Shown one piece after another: positions 44,651-53,903 of a stretch of 64,000 bases of DNA. The translations under genes were made by a program, and so were the position numbers. The notes under the pieces are model-generated. The model was not told the origin of the DNA and did no database searches. It saw nothing but the letters and a program-made list of their open reading frames with translations. The DNA is from GCA-2401735 sp051252095 (lineage in GTDB: Bacteria > Pseudomonadota > Gammaproteobacteria > Burkholderiales > Methylophilaceae): positions 62,001-126,000 of the forward strand of contig JBPOFK010000006.1 of assembly GCA_051252095.1 (NCBI GenBank), read 5' to 3'. The number at the start of each line of letters is the position of its first letter. Within the stretch, counting starts at the first letter, position 1.

Positions 44651-45493
44651 ATGACAGAAGTCAGTATCGTTCTCATCGTTTTAGTGATTATTGCCATTTT
44701 TAAGGGTGTGCGTATTGTGCCGCAAGGGGAAGAGTGGGTGGTTGAGCGCTTAGGAAAATTCACAGGTGTGATTGCGCCTGGACTACACGTCATTAACCCC
44801 ATTCTTAGCAAGGTGAGCTACAAGGTTACAACCAAAGATATTATTTTAGAAATCCCAGAGCAAGAGGTTATTACATCAGACAACGCGGTTATTCTAGCTA
44901 ATGCCGTTGCCTTTATTAAAGTCAGCAGTATTGAACGTGCTGTCTATGGTATTGAAAACTTCCGCGAAGCAATGCGTAATATGGTGCAAACCAATTTGCG
45001 TTCTATTATTGGTGGCATGGAATTAAACCATGCATTAACTTCTCGCGATCGCATTAAAGCAGAACTAAAAAATGCCGTAGCAGACGAAGCGTTAGATTGG
45101 GGCATTACGGTTAAATCAGTTGAAATTCAGGACATTAAACCTTCTATTAAAATGCAGGATGCAATGGAAAGGCAAGCAGCAGCTGAACGTGAACGTGTTG
45201 CCGTTGTAACAGAAGCCGAAGGGGCCAAACAAGCATTGATTTTAAACGCTGAAGCCCGTTTGGAAGCTGCGCGCAAAGATGCTGAAGCACAAATGGTGGG
45301 AGCAAAGGCGTCAGCAGAATCCATCAAATTTATTACAGAATCCGCAAAAGAGAATATTGACTCAGCTCACTTCCTGCTAGGTGATCGCTATATCCAAGCA
45401 TTACAAAGAATGTCTAGCTCTGGCAATAGCAAAATTGTTGTCATGCCAGGCGATTTAATTGGTGCAGTTAAAAACCTAGTGGGCGGTAAATAA
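44651..45493 (+). CDS. qmcA: Stomatin/SPFH-domain protein (QmcA-like)
   Basis: 280 residues with an N-terminal membrane helix, then an SPFH/band 7 domain starting VPQGEEWVVERLGKF, and a long Ala/Glu-rich coiled coil (about 170-235). It oligomerises in the inner membrane, probably as a scaffold, and pairs with the NfeD-like protein encoded just upstream. Confidence 0.92.
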   Translation: MTEVSIVLIVLVIIAIFKGVRIVPQGEEWVVERLGKFTGVIAPGLHVINPILSKVSYKVTTKDIILEIPEQEVITSDNAVILANAVAFIKVSSIERAVYGIENFREAMRNMVQTNLRSIIGGMELNHALTSRDRIKAELKNAVADEALDWGITVKSVEIQDIKPSIKMQDAMERQAAAERERVAVVTEAEGAKQALILNAEARLEAARKDAEAQMVGAKASAESIKFITESAKENIDSAHFLLGDRYIQALQRMSSSGNSKIVVMPGDLIGAVKNLVGGK

Positions 45494-45505
45494 TCCCCAT
45501 CCTAG

Positions 45506-45526
45506 CCTTCCCCCACAAGGGGAAGG
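45506..45526. terminator. Hairpin between the convergent stomatin and moeB genes
   Basis: CCTTCCCC and GGGGAAGG form an 8-base G+C-rich stem with a 5-base loop. There is no T-run on either side, so termination is uncertain. Such CCTTCCCC/GGGGAAGG stems also occur as dispersed intergenic repeats in other bacteria. Confidence 0.4.
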
Positions 45527-45530
45527 AAAC

Positions 45531-46277
45531 TTAAATACTGCAAACGCGGCATGCAGCATCTTTAGTAAACTTAATAGTCCGCCACTCTGCAGTCAATGCA
45601 TCCAGCATTAATAATCGCCCTTGCAGCGTGTCACCAATATTCATTAAACACTTCAATGCTTCCGCCGCTTGCGCAGTACCAATCATGCCCACCAATGGTG
45701 AAAAAACGCCATTTTCTGCACACCGTTGTTCTTGATTGTCATCACTTTCTGGAAACAAACAATGATAACAAGGCGTGTCTGCATGCCTAAAATCAAACAC
45801 AGTAATTTGCCCTTCAAAACGCACAGCCGCGCCAGAAACTAACGGCTTTTTTGCAGCGTGACAAATACGGTTTAACGCGTAGCGTGTGGCAAAATTGTCC
45901 GAGCAATCAATCACCACATCCGCAGCTTGCACTAATCCCGCCATCTGCTGCTCTGTGGATTTTTGTTTAACCGTTTTAACATCTACTTCTGGGTTAATCT
46001 CATACAATGCTTCTTGCGAAGATACTGCTTTATTAATCCCGACAGATTGTGTCGTGTGAATAATTTGACGCTGTAAATTGGTTAAATCGACCTCATCAAA
46101 ATCACAGATGGTTAATTGGCCCACTCCGCTTGCAGCGAGATATAAAGCAACTGGGGAGCCTAAGCCACCAGCGCCAACAATTAAAGCATGGCTTTTTGTG
46201 AGTTTTTCTTGACCTGCGTACTCAACTTGCGGCAATAAAATATGGCGGCTGTAGCGCAGCAGTTGATTGTCGTTCAT
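45531..46277 (-). CDS. moeB: MoeB/ThiF-family sulfur-carrier adenylyltransferase
   Basis: 248 residues with the ATP-binding GAGGLGSPVALYLAASGVG, an N-L-Q-R-Q-I motif, and two zinc CxxC pairs (CYHC, CRVC at the C-terminus). It activates MoaD- or ThiS-like carriers for molybdopterin or thiamin synthesis. Its ATG shares one base with the stop of the last MSHA-cluster pilin gene, so it is translationally coupled to an unrelated operon. MoeB and ThiF cannot be separated by sequence alone. Confidence 0.88.
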   Translation of the reverse strand: MNDNQLLRYSRHILLPQVEYAGQEKLTKSHALIVGAGGLGSPVALYLAASGVGQLTICDFDEVDLTNLQRQIIHTTQSVGINKAVSSQEALYEINPEVDVKTVKQKSTEQQMAGLVQAADVVIDCSDNFATRYALNRICHAAKKPLVSGAAVRFEGQITVFDFRHADTPCYHCLFPESDDNQEQRCAENGVFSPLVGMIGTAQAAEALKCLMNIGDTLQGRLLMLDALTAEWRTIKFTKDAACRVCSI

Positions 46278-46996
46278 TAATGTATTTGTCCAGCCTCAAT
46301 CATTGCGTTATATAAAACGTAAGGCGAAAGCCAAGTCACAATATGATCAAATTCACCATTTGGCAGACCCGCAGCTGTGGGTGTATGACTAACAAAATCA
46401 TTATCAACATTATCTAAATTTTCTGTTTCATCTAAACCACCACTTGCTTGGCCTCCAGTTGGCCCTAGTGAATAGATTACAATCGGCGCATTGGTAATAA
46501 GACTTGTCGCACAAGCACTTGAAGCGCAAACACGTAAATCTGGTAGTAAATTAGCAATGCCTACACTGTCCATCCCGTTTGTAGTCGTGAATGCATTCCC
46601 ATTTGCTGTAGTAAGTGCATAACGAATGCGATTATTCCATGCATCCAAAGCAAATCCTTGTTCATCTGTTGGCTGTATCCCTATGGTTGTTGCCGGCAAA
46701 AATCCAAACTGCGACGTGCAGACACCACTACCTGCTGGGCTTGACGTGCCAGTATCATCTGGAAATGTTCCCGTTCCATTGCTTGTCGCAGGACACGGCA
46801 AACGTCCATTCGCCTGTGCAAAACCAATTAGCGCTCTTTTTGCAATTTCAAGTGTCGCTTGCGTTTGGAGTTGAAAGGCCACATCACGTTGTGCTTTTAA
46901 CGGTAGTAGAAAGGCTGTAATTAAAAAGCCAAGTATCACCAGCACAACTGCCATTTCCACCAATGTAAAACCAAGTTGTTTATGATTGTTTTTCAT
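46277..46996 (-). CDS. Type IV prepilin of the MSHA-type system
   Basis: 239 residues from ATG 46996, one base after the preceding stop; an earlier ATG at 47026 overlaps that gene. The processing site is KQLG/FTLVE with Glu at +5, followed by MAVVLVILGFLITAFLLP. Two Cys in CASSACA could form a disulfide loop. It is the only pilin of this operon with Glu5, so it may be the main subunit, although its last position is unusual for a major pilin. Confidence 0.75.
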   Translation of the reverse strand: MKNNHKQLGFTLVEMAVVLVILGFLITAFLLPLKAQRDVAFQLQTQATLEIAKRALIGFAQANGRLPCPATSNGTGTFPDDTGTSSPAGSGVCTSQFGFLPATTIGIQPTDEQGFALDAWNNRIRYALTTANGNAFTTTNGMDSVGIANLLPDLRVCASSACATSLITNAPIVIYSLGPTGGQASGGLDETENLDNVDNDFVSHTPTAAGLPNGEFDHIVTWLSPYVLYNAMIEAGQIH

Positions 46997-46997
46997 A

Positions 46998-48281
46998 TTA
47001 TGGTGCAACAATAAATATCTGGTCATTATAGATATTTGTTAGCGGTGTACCAACAGCATCGAAGACTAAGTCAGCATCGGTATTTTCAAGGCTATCCATA
47101 TAGCCTGCTAAATTCAATACCGCACGACTTTGTCCTGACAGCGCTGCACCAGTGGATACTACTAACGCATTAACATTCTCTATCACACCAACGCTTAACG
47201 TTCCAGCAGCACATGCAGATCCTTGCGTACAATTCGACGACACTGCATAAAATAATAAGCCGTCCCAGCCATTATATTCAAACCAATCAGGCAGCATTAA
47301 ATCACCTGTTGGGCAAGGATTTAAAGGCAGCAAACCATATTCAAAACCATCCGCTGGTTGGCAACTGTTGTTTAAACTATCTCTTGAAGCATATGGGAAA
47401 TATCCATTATTGTTAAAATAGAATCTCAATCGAGCAACTACTTCTCTAGCAACCCGCTTCTCCAACGCGACCATTAATTCATCAATAGTGATATAGACTA
47501 ATTGGTCATTAAACAAATATGGTCTCGTATAGCTTGTATCTTCATCACTAACATTATTCATTGGCGTAGCCATGATAAAGTCCTCGTTGGGATCATCATA
47601 ATTACTATTAGAGTATGTGTTACCATTTTTTTGAAGCGTATCAAGATATTGGTCACTGGTAGCATTGATTGAGCGGCTCTGATCACCAAGAGCCTCCCCA
47701 GGTGCAATAATTACCACTGCCACACGATCAGAAACTAGATTGCCATCACTATCTAGCACCCTTAACCAAGTTGCCAAATTCATTGTCTCTGAGTTAATTT
47801 CAGGATCTGACAACTGCGTACCTGTTGGCGCGTAATTATGCATTAAATTTGGTGAAACTGCATACCATAGTCTATTCCCATATCCGTCATCGACTTCGGC
47901 GGCTAGTCCTTCTGTCACACTAAAACTTTCGCAGCCTGATGATCCATACATAGGCAATTGGCCAATTAATAAAGATTGGTTATTAATCGGATTACTCCCA
48001 GAACAGTCACTTTTCCCATCATAGCCCCCTGCATCAGTTCCTCTATCAGGATAGGGCATCTGTCCGGGAAACTCTTTATTTGCCACTGCCCAAGCAATTA
48101 ATGCCTCTTTAGCAATATCTAAATTTTTTCTAACCAGCTGTTGATGGTCTACCTGAATACTCTGCGCATTCATTTCTTTCAAAACATAAGATGTGAGCGC
48201 AATCGCCAAGATAAACACGATGATGATTAATGCTGCACCATGTTGCCCATCTCGATTGAACTGATTCACATTAGTCATCAC
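46998..48281 (-). CDS. GspK/PilX-like minor pilin of the MSHA-type system
   Basis: 427 residues with a prepilin-like start, QHG/AALIIIVFILAIALTSY, that lacks Glu at +5, the property of GspK-type tip pseudopilins. The large C-terminal domain has several Cys (for example SDCSGSN, SNCTQGSACA). It overlaps the MshK gene by 11 bases and is followed by the other pilin gene. I infer a tip subunit. Confidence 0.65.
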   Translation of the reverse strand: MMTNVNQFNRDGQHGAALIIIVFILAIALTSYVLKEMNAQSIQVDHQQLVRKNLDIAKEALIAWAVANKEFPGQMPYPDRGTDAGGYDGKSDCSGSNPINNQSLLIGQLPMYGSSGCESFSVTEGLAAEVDDGYGNRLWYAVSPNLMHNYAPTGTQLSDPEINSETMNLATWLRVLDSDGNLVSDRVAVVIIAPGEALGDQSRSINATSDQYLDTLQKNGNTYSNSNYDDPNEDFIMATPMNNVSDEDTSYTRPYLFNDQLVYITIDELMVALEKRVAREVVARLRFYFNNNGYFPYASRDSLNNSCQPADGFEYGLLPLNPCPTGDLMLPDWFEYNGWDGLLFYAVSSNCTQGSACAAGTLSVGVIENVNALVVSTGAALSGQSRAVLNLAGYMDSLENTDADLVFDAVGTPLTNIYNDQIFIVAP

Positions 48282-48750
48282 CTATCGTGCCTGAACTTTT
48301 ACTGATACTGTAACTGGCTGATTGACGGACGCGATTATTCTCAGGGTCATACACTTGTCCAGCCTTTAAACTTAAGCGCTTACCATTAGCAGGGATTCTT
48401 ATTGGGATAGCGTTGCTGTTATTAGGAAAATTACCAACTTGTACATCTTGATTGCCAGAATTTTCTTGTAATGCTTCGCCATTAACCCAAACCGTGCCAT
48501 CTTTGCCATCACTGCGTTTTACATAGCCTTGTACATTAATGTTATCTGGCAATGCAATGGGTTTACTTTCGATAAAAGTAGCTTCTACGATTGTTTCGAC
48601 AGGTTGATTCTTTTGCAACTCTCTTAAACGATCTAATTGCTCTCGCTCATCAGGCGTTGAAAATAATCGACCCAGCGGCTTTGCTGCAAGTACTGGTTGC
48701 GCCAATATGAATTGCAAACATATGACTAGAAATAATATCAGGTGCTTCAT
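48271..48750 (-). CDS. mshK: MshK-like periplasmic protein
   Basis: 159 residues with a signal peptide (to AQPVLAAKPLG), a short acidic coil, and a C-terminal beta domain with NVQGYVKRSDGKDGTVWVNGEAL and LSLKAGQVYDPENNRVRQ, like the PilP/MshK connector. It sits between the MshJ-like and GspK-like genes and overlaps both, so is tightly coupled. Confidence 0.75.
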   Translation of the reverse strand: MKHLILFLVICLQFILAQPVLAAKPLGRLFSTPDEREQLDRLRELQKNQPVETIVEATFIESKPIALPDNINVQGYVKRSDGKDGTVWVNGEALQENSGNQDVQVGNFPNNSNAIPIRIPANGKRLSLKAGQVYDPENNRVRQSASYSISKSSGTIGDD

Positions 48751-49367
48751 TACAAACCTTTCCCTAACTCAGGATCTCGTAATGTTATCCAATCAATTTC
48801 ACAGACTGCTTTTAAATTAGCTGTCATCTTTTTGCTATTGATGTCTGCGCCAATTGGTCTTGTTATTTCACATTCACGCACTAAAAATGGCGGTGTATCT
48901 TCATGCAAATCTTCTACCAGATGAACTAGATCGCCCTCATGCAACATGTCTAATTTCAACTCCATGACTGAACGATTGATAGTGTGATTGCCGGTATTAG
49001 TAATAAAGCTTGGCCGATATTTTTCTTGTTGCCCGATACTATAGTCGATACTAAAGAGATTGTATTGCCCATGAATTTGCCGTAGACGCTCAATCCATTC
49101 TATTCTGCGCTCCTCGCCTATAAATCCTTGTGCAAGCAAGCGATTATATTCGGGCAAATATTGAATAATCGTTTCTTTTTCTTGACCAGATGACTCAAAT
49201 TTTTGACGTGCTTGATTATATTGGCCTTGCTCTATCAGTAGCGCCTGCTCTTCTTTTGTACGATATTGATCAGCAAAACTAGCCAATAAACCAACCGCGA
49301 TCATTGCTAAACCTAAACCCAAAATCGGATAACGTATCTGTCGCCAATCTTTTTGTGTCAGGGTCAT
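48750..49367 (-). CDS. mshJ: MshJ/PilO-like protein
   Basis: 205 residues: one membrane helix (about 14-32), a coiled coil (about 35-65), then a small domain ending in C-E-I-D-W-I-T-L-R. This is the PilO-like partner of MshI in the MSHA alignment complex. It overlaps mshI by 4 bases and touches mshK. Confidence 0.75.
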   Translation of the reverse strand: MTLTQKDWRQIRYPILGLGLAMIAVGLLASFADQYRTKEEQALLIEQGQYNQARQKFESSGQEKETIIQYLPEYNRLLAQGFIGEERRIEWIERLRQIHGQYNLFSIDYSIGQQEKYRPSFITNTGNHTINRSVMELKLDMLHEGDLVHLVEDLHEDTPPFLVRECEITRPIGADINSKKMTANLKAVCEIDWITLRDPELGKGL

Positions 49368-50944
49368 TGTAATGACTCACTCTCTTCAGGTTTCAATATC
49401 ACCTTTAGTTTAAAAATGGCAGGTGTTCTCTGCGTTGTACTTTCATCACGTGTGCTACCTTCTAAGTTTGCAAGTGAGCTTACATTGACTGGCTCTTGCA
49501 GAATTTTAACCTGTGCGACTAATGGATCTGCTCTTAAGCGGTTAGCAAAGCGACTTGCACTTGCTAAGGCAGCGCGATAGTCGCCTGTAAAACTTCTAAT
49601 TTCCGCATTAATAAAGCCAATTTGTCTTAACTCTGACTCTACTGTTAAAGCTTGCGCATTAGGGTTGCTTGGCTCATTTTCACTGCCATCTTTGACGTCC
49701 AATTGATTTGTTTGCACCCATTTAATTCGATTAATGGCAATTTCTGGTGCATCTTTTAATGCTGTGCTGATTACCTGCATGAGTTTTTTTGGTGTTTCTT
49801 GATTGATAGCATGTGCTATTTCTACTGCCGCTTTTAAATCTTCTCCAGGAACAGGCGTTTCGGGGTAGTTCTGCGCAACCAAATCATATTGCTGAAGCTG
49901 TTTTTCTTTTTTTGCCACTGTTTCTTCAATTTTATGCTTGGTTTGATAAGCTTGGAAAAAATAAATGCTAGAGGCCAAAATTCCAGCAATCAATACGAAA
50001 ACGGTCACTAAATTAATATTGCGACATAAATTCTTAATATTATGGGTTTTAGTGAGCTCTGCTGGCGCTAGATTATCAGGTATATTGCCATTTGCCAGCA
50101 GCTGCATATGCAGTAATTCAGGATGTGATTTAACGACATCTTCTTTAATATTACTATTTTTTGCAAAAGTAAGAATATCAACGGTCTTGCATTCAATTCC
50201 TTGGTCTTGGCTGATGCTTTTTGCAATCTCATCACTGGTTTCATCAACCGCTGGCAGAATCATCTGTAATGGTGTTTCTGCAGCAATTAAGCGTTGGCTT
50301 AATAAATATAAGCGTGTTTTTTCAATCTCAACCAAATAAAAATAAGATAGCTGCGCTGGCTTAACGCTTGCCATTGGTGTTAAGCGACTCATTCGCAAAC
50401 GACCATTATGTAAATATGTTTGCCGCAATCCAGACGATAAACGTTCACATAATAAAATATGCGGCGACATCAATTTCATCTGCCGCACAACGACTTGACT
50501 TACCATAGGTAATAAATAAACCCCGACTAATGGAATATGCTCAGCTTGAATGGAATCCATCCAACCTTTCATAAAATCGGTATTGCTCAGTGCAACAAAC
50601 AAGAAATTATCATCCTTGCGTTTGTCTTTATCCCGATTGATGTAGTGTGCTGCACGGTACGTGCTATTTCGATTAAACTGGCTAAGCTTACGAGCTACAA
50701 TTTCTCGTCTTGCATTACCTGTTGTATGCGGTAGCGCCTCTAACTTATAGTCTTCTTCAATCGCATCAACAATCAAATAGACATTAATATCTTTGTGTTT
50801 AGACAAGTAAACACTGAATGCGGTATGGTCATCATCATGATTCTCAAATACCTGGTATGACTGTAACTTTGACCCATGCCAAAGCCCAGCGGTTAGGCTT
50901 TGATTAGTGATACATAAAATTAATTTTTGTGGGCTTGCTAGCAT
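49364..50944 (-). CDS. mshI: MshI-like protein (PilM-like domain fused to PilN-like domain)
   Basis: 526 residues with a divergent actin-like N-terminal part (about 1-300), a membrane helix near 310-330 (TVFVLIAGILASSIYFF), a coiled coil, then a PilN-like periplasmic domain. The order MshE-MshG-MshI-MshJ-MshK is continued here. It starts directly after the MshG gene stop. Confidence 0.75.
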   Translation of the reverse strand: MLASPQKLILCITNQSLTAGLWHGSKLQSYQVFENHDDDHTAFSVYLSKHKDINVYLIVDAIEEDYKLEALPHTTGNARREIVARKLSQFNRNSTYRAAHYINRDKDKRKDDNFLFVALSNTDFMKGWMDSIQAEHIPLVGVYLLPMVSQVVVRQMKLMSPHILLCERLSSGLRQTYLHNGRLRMSRLTPMASVKPAQLSYFYLVEIEKTRLYLLSQRLIAAETPLQMILPAVDETSDEIAKSISQDQGIECKTVDILTFAKNSNIKEDVVKSHPELLHMQLLANGNIPDNLAPAELTKTHNIKNLCRNINLVTVFVLIAGILASSIYFFQAYQTKHKIEETVAKKEKQLQQYDLVAQNYPETPVPGEDLKAAVEIAHAINQETPKKLMQVISTALKDAPEIAINRIKWVQTNQLDVKDGSENEPSNPNAQALTVESELRQIGFINAEIRSFTGDYRAALASASRFANRLRADPLVAQVKILQEPVNVSSLANLEGSTRDESTTQRTPAIFKLKVILKPEESESLQ

Positions 50945-52150
50945 TTATATCTTCATGTGGCTAAATGAGTCATAGACAGGTCCAAGCACAGAAACCATGA
51001 TGAACATTAATATGAGGCCTAAAATAACCGTCAGCGCTGGTTCTAACATTTTTAACATCTTTTGCATCAATTCGTTGACATCCCGATCGTAAAAGTAACT
51101 GATATTGAGCAGCGATTTATCAAGCGCACCTGAGTTTTCGCCTACTTTTATCATTCTGACTACGAGCGGTGGAAACAACCCTGCATTCCGAAAACTTTCG
51201 CTCATACTGTCCCCAGCATTAATTTGTGCATGTGCACGGTTTAAAGCATCTGCAATCACTTTGTTGCCAACAATTCTTTCACAAGTTTTAATTGCTTGCA
51301 AAACTGGAATACCTGTTTGATACATTAAAGCAAAATAACGCGCAAATCTTGCCATAATAATCTTATTCAAAATATCACCTGTCATCGGTAGCTTAAGTTT
51401 GAAATAATCAAACTTATACCTTGCGTCAGCACTACTCCTAATCCAAGCAGTTATTCCAATAAAAGCAATGACAGGGATAATGATAAATAGCCACCAATAA
51501 CCAACAAATGCGTTTGAAACGGCAATTAGAATCTTTGTATTTAACGGTAGCTCCTGCCCCAAACTACCAATAAATTTAACCATCTCTGGTACAAGATAAA
51601 TCATCAAAAAGGCAACGGCTGCCATCACCACAATGAACACAAATAATGGGTAAGCCAACAATCGCTTAGTTTGTGCAAAGAGCTCGTCCTGCCACTTTAA
51701 GGTATTACTCAAATTATCAAAAACCGTTGATAATTGCCCAGTCTGTTCACCAGCACCAACCAAGTTAACAAAGACTTCATTAAATACATCTGGGTGAGAA
51801 GACAACGCCTCAGAAAGCATCTTGCCACCCTCTACTTCCGCTGAAATGGCACCCAATACTTTCTGAAAATAAGGGTTAGCAGTACTTTCCTGTAAATCAC
51901 TTAACCCTTCTAGAATTGGCACCCCTGCTGTCGTTAATTGCTCTAACTGAAAGCAAAACATCACCAAATCACGATTGCTCACTTTATTTTTAGCTAACGG
52001 GCTTTTTGCTTTATCCGTTTCTTTGAATGTGATGAGATCTAATCCCATACGCTCAAGGCGGATTTCTAAGTCTGCTTCGTTCAGTGCATCTATCTGACCT
52101 TTAGCATTCAGCCCAGATTGGTCAATCGCTCTGTAATCGTAGGTTGCCAA
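50945..52150 (-). CDS. mshG: MshG/PilC-like inner-membrane platform protein
   Basis: 401 residues with two T2SSF repeats, the motifs VGAGEQTGQLSTVF and KVGENSGALDKSLL, and three membrane helices. It is the platform protein of the MSHA-type machine. The MshE ATPase gene lies 13 bases upstream. Confidence 0.9.
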   Translation of the reverse strand: MATYDYRAIDQSGLNAKGQIDALNEADLEIRLERMGLDLITFKETDKAKSPLAKNKVSNRDLVMFCFQLEQLTTAGVPILEGLSDLQESTANPYFQKVLGAISAEVEGGKMLSEALSSHPDVFNEVFVNLVGAGEQTGQLSTVFDNLSNTLKWQDELFAQTKRLLAYPLFVFIVVMAAVAFLMIYLVPEMVKFIGSLGQELPLNTKILIAVSNAFVGYWWLFIIIPVIAFIGITAWIRSSADARYKFDYFKLKLPMTGDILNKIIMARFARYFALMYQTGIPVLQAIKTCERIVGNKVIADALNRAHAQINAGDSMSESFRNAGLFPPLVVRMIKVGENSGALDKSLLNISYFYDRDVNELMQKMLKMLEPALTVILGLILMFIMVSVLGPVYDSFSHMKI

Positions 52151-52163
52151 TGCTCACAAACCC

Positions 52164-53870
52164 TTATTTATTGATACGTGAGGTCAAGTCAATCACACGC
52201 ATCACCTCTTCAATACTGGTATACCCCTCTAAAATTCTACGGATGCCATCTTCCGCCAATGTCGTAAAACCTTTATTAATCGCTAGTGTTCGTAATTCAT
52301 CTAAATGCGCTTTTCTGGCGATTAATGCATCCATTTCTGCATCAATACGCAATAACTCAACAATCGCCATCCGTCCTCTGTAGCCGGTCAAATTACATTT
52401 TTTACAGCCTTTTGCTTTAAAGATCTCAGGTGTTTCTGTTCTTTTTAGCCCTAAAATCCGTCGCTCCTCAGTTGTCGGCTTTGCAGTTTCTTTACAGTGC
52501 GGACACAGTACACGTACCAAGCGCTGCGCGATCACACCGATAATATTGCCAGACATAATATCTGAAGAAATACCGATATCAGATAGCCTTGGAAATGCAC
52601 CCAGCGCAGAGTTAGTATGCAAGGTCGTAAACACTTGATGACCCGTCATTGCAGCGCGAAAAGCCATTGTTGCCGTGTCCTCATCACGCACCTCACCAAC
52701 CAGAATAATATCTGGGTCTTGGCGCATAATAGAACGGATACCATTGGCAAAATCCACTTTATTCACTTCTGAAACAGAAGTCTGCCGCATGAGTGACACA
52801 GGATATTCAACTGGGTCTTCTAACGTCATCACGTTCACAGCCTCAGTATTTTTGTGTGTCAGCAGTGAATATAAAGTTGTTGTTTTACCGCTACCTGTAG
52901 GACCTGTTACAACCAGAATACCCTCTGGTCGTGTCATCATCAACTTGAGCTCTTCTAGCGTCGAGTTTCTGAGCCCCATGCGCTCCAACGGAATAATGGA
53001 TTTTTCTCGATCGAGTACCCGCAACACAATATTTTCGCCATGAATAGTAGGATGTGTAGACACCCTAAAATCAATAGGCCGACCACATAAATTCATGTTT
53101 AAACGACCATCTTGTGCAGAGCGCGTTTCTGCAATATCCATCCCACTCACAACCTTAAGGCGCACTGATACGCCAGGCCAATAACTTTTATGTAAACTTC
53201 TAACCTGTTGTAGCACTCCGTCAATTCGATAACGAATTCTTAAAAAAGCAAACTCTGGTTCAAAGTGAATATCAGATGCGCCCTTTTTAACAGCATCCAT
53301 TAGCAGCGCACCGACTAAGCGAACGACAGGTTGTGTATACTCATCACCTTCTGTTTGCAGACTTTGATAATCAATTTCACCCGTTTCAATCTCACGCAAG
53401 ATGCCATCAACGGACAGCTCATAATCATAAAATTGATCAATATATTCTTCTAATTGTGCTTCTGCTGCCAACACCGGCTTTAGTTGAATGTGTCCGCCAA
53501 GCATTGCGCGTAGCTGATCCAATGCCACCACATTAAACATATCTGCCATCGCGACAATCATGGTTTTTGTCGACTCTTCGTATGCAACCGGCAACAAATG
53601 ATAGCGCCGAGAGAAATCTTCTGGCACCATTTTCAGCGCATCGCCATCAGCAACCACCGTTGTTAAATCGATACTTTCCTGACCAATGGTATGCGCAACC
53701 AAATCGCGTACCATGGTTTCTGACACAAACCCTAGACGGACTAATTGCCTGCCAAGTGGAATATCATTTTGCTCTTGCTCTATCAGTGCAATGCGCAGCT
53801 GATCTTGACTAATCAGCCCTTGCTGCACCATGAGTTCGCCTAAGCGTAATTTACGTCTTGCTTCTGCCAT
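52164..53870 (-). CDS. mshE: MshE-type assembly ATPase with c-di-GMP-binding MshEN domain
   Basis: 568 residues. Residues 9-60 show the two MshEN repeats, RLGELMVQQGLISQDQL...Q and PLGRQLVRLGFVSETM, including Arg9 of the c-di-GMP signature. The catalytic part has Walker A GPTGSGKTTT (around 325), VGEVRDEDTA and a zinc tetracysteine (CPHCK, CKKCN). In Vibrio, c-di-GMP binding to this domain switches on MSHA pilus extension. No diguanylate cyclase is encoded nearby. Confidence 0.92.
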   Translation of the reverse strand: MAEARRKLRLGELMVQQGLISQDQLRIALIEQEQNDIPLGRQLVRLGFVSETMVRDLVAHTIGQESIDLTTVVADGDALKMVPEDFSRRYHLLPVAYEESTKTMIVAMADMFNVVALDQLRAMLGGHIQLKPVLAAEAQLEEYIDQFYDYELSVDGILREIETGEIDYQSLQTEGDEYTQPVVRLVGALLMDAVKKGASDIHFEPEFAFLRIRYRIDGVLQQVRSLHKSYWPGVSVRLKVVSGMDIAETRSAQDGRLNMNLCGRPIDFRVSTHPTIHGENIVLRVLDREKSIIPLERMGLRNSTLEELKLMMTRPEGILVVTGPTGSGKTTTLYSLLTHKNTEAVNVMTLEDPVEYPVSLMRQTSVSEVNKVDFANGIRSIMRQDPDIILVGEVRDEDTATMAFRAAMTGHQVFTTLHTNSALGAFPRLSDIGISSDIMSGNIIGVIAQRLVRVLCPHCKETAKPTTEERRILGLKRTETPEIFKAKGCKKCNLTGYRGRMAIVELLRIDAEMDALIARKAHLDELRTLAINKGFTTLAEDGIRRILEGYTSIEEVMRVIDLTSRINK

Positions 53871-53903
53871 AATTCTGTTCTGTCATAGTTATTTTTGTTT
53901 TAG

